Source: DATKQI01 sp035532755 (GTDB lineage: Bacteria; Pseudomonadota; Alphaproteobacteria; Acetobacterales; Acetobacteraceae). Taken from it: a stretch of 13,493 nt of DNA. The stretch lies in NCBI GenBank assembly GCA_035532755.1, contig DATKQI010000051.1, positions 1 through 13,493 of the forward strand. The letters are read 5' to 3'. Positions 13,488-13,493 of this stretch are shown piece after piece (position 1 is the stretch's first letter; every line of letters begins with the position of its first letter). The translations under genes were made by a program, and so were the position numbers. Under the pieces are notes generated by a model, which saw nothing but the letters and a program-made list of their open reading frames with translations, had not been told where the DNA came from and did not search any database.

Positions 13488-13493
13488 ACCCCA

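Noticed and set aside
1..13493. CRISPR arrays, tRNA or rRNA genes, insertion sequences, toxin-antitoxin or phage genes
   Set aside because: No regularly spaced repeats, cloverleaf-like segments, transposase motifs or small paired genes were seen. The window is housekeeping genes plus two transporter modules.

Overview
The window is GC-rich chromosomal DNA from an alphaproteobacterium, probably Acetobacteraceae or a near relative. The placement rests on three things: the gene order echA-rpsT-dnaA-dnaN, the ubiE/coaBC/dut cluster diverging from mutM, and a 'CCAGGGGC-GTT-GCCCCTGG' hairpin at the right edge of a type I associate with Acetobacteraceae genomes. No database search was possible, so this is inference.

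Layout. Every gene left of position 8362 is on the minus strand and every gene right of 8391 is on the plus strand. The 30-bp switch lies between ubiE and mutM. Reading the minus arm in transcription order: ubiE, coaBC and dut form a tight operon in which each stop codon overlaps the next start (GTGA and ATGA). They are followed by a 209-bp spacer with two inverted repeats. Next come a duplicated (two-in-one) ABC permease and its ATPase of the NitT/TauT-like class, then a family-5 solute-binding protein and the start of a DppB-type permease that runs off the left edge. The plus arm holds mutM (8-oxoguanine DNA glycosylase), an enoyl-CoA hydratase, rpsT with a good sigma70-type promoter, an AT-rich 329-bp spacer, dnaA, and dnaN.

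How the genes work together. UbiE makes ubiquinone or menaquinone, CoaBC makes coenzyme A, and Dut and MutM keep uracil and 8-oxoguanine out of DNA. RpsT is a 30S ribosomal protein, and DnaA and DnaN start replication and clamp the polymerase. The transporter genes are a separate accessory block that merely points the same way as the dut operon. The permease-ATPase pair has no recognisable binding protein of its own family here. The family-5 binding protein belongs with the DppB-type permease.

Overall this is a conserved housekeeping region, and I do not see a convincing undescribed system. The points most worth a second look are: a perfect 12-bp-stem inverted repeat at 5860-5890; an altered MutM zinc finger in which the last cysteine is replaced by threonine and another cysteine lies nearby; a 16-bp perfect palindrome overlapping the rpsT -10 element; and the AT-rich, hairpin-bearing rpsT-dnaA spacer, which lacks recognisable consensus DnaA boxes. 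The absence of ubiB from its usual place between ubiE and coaBC is also notable.
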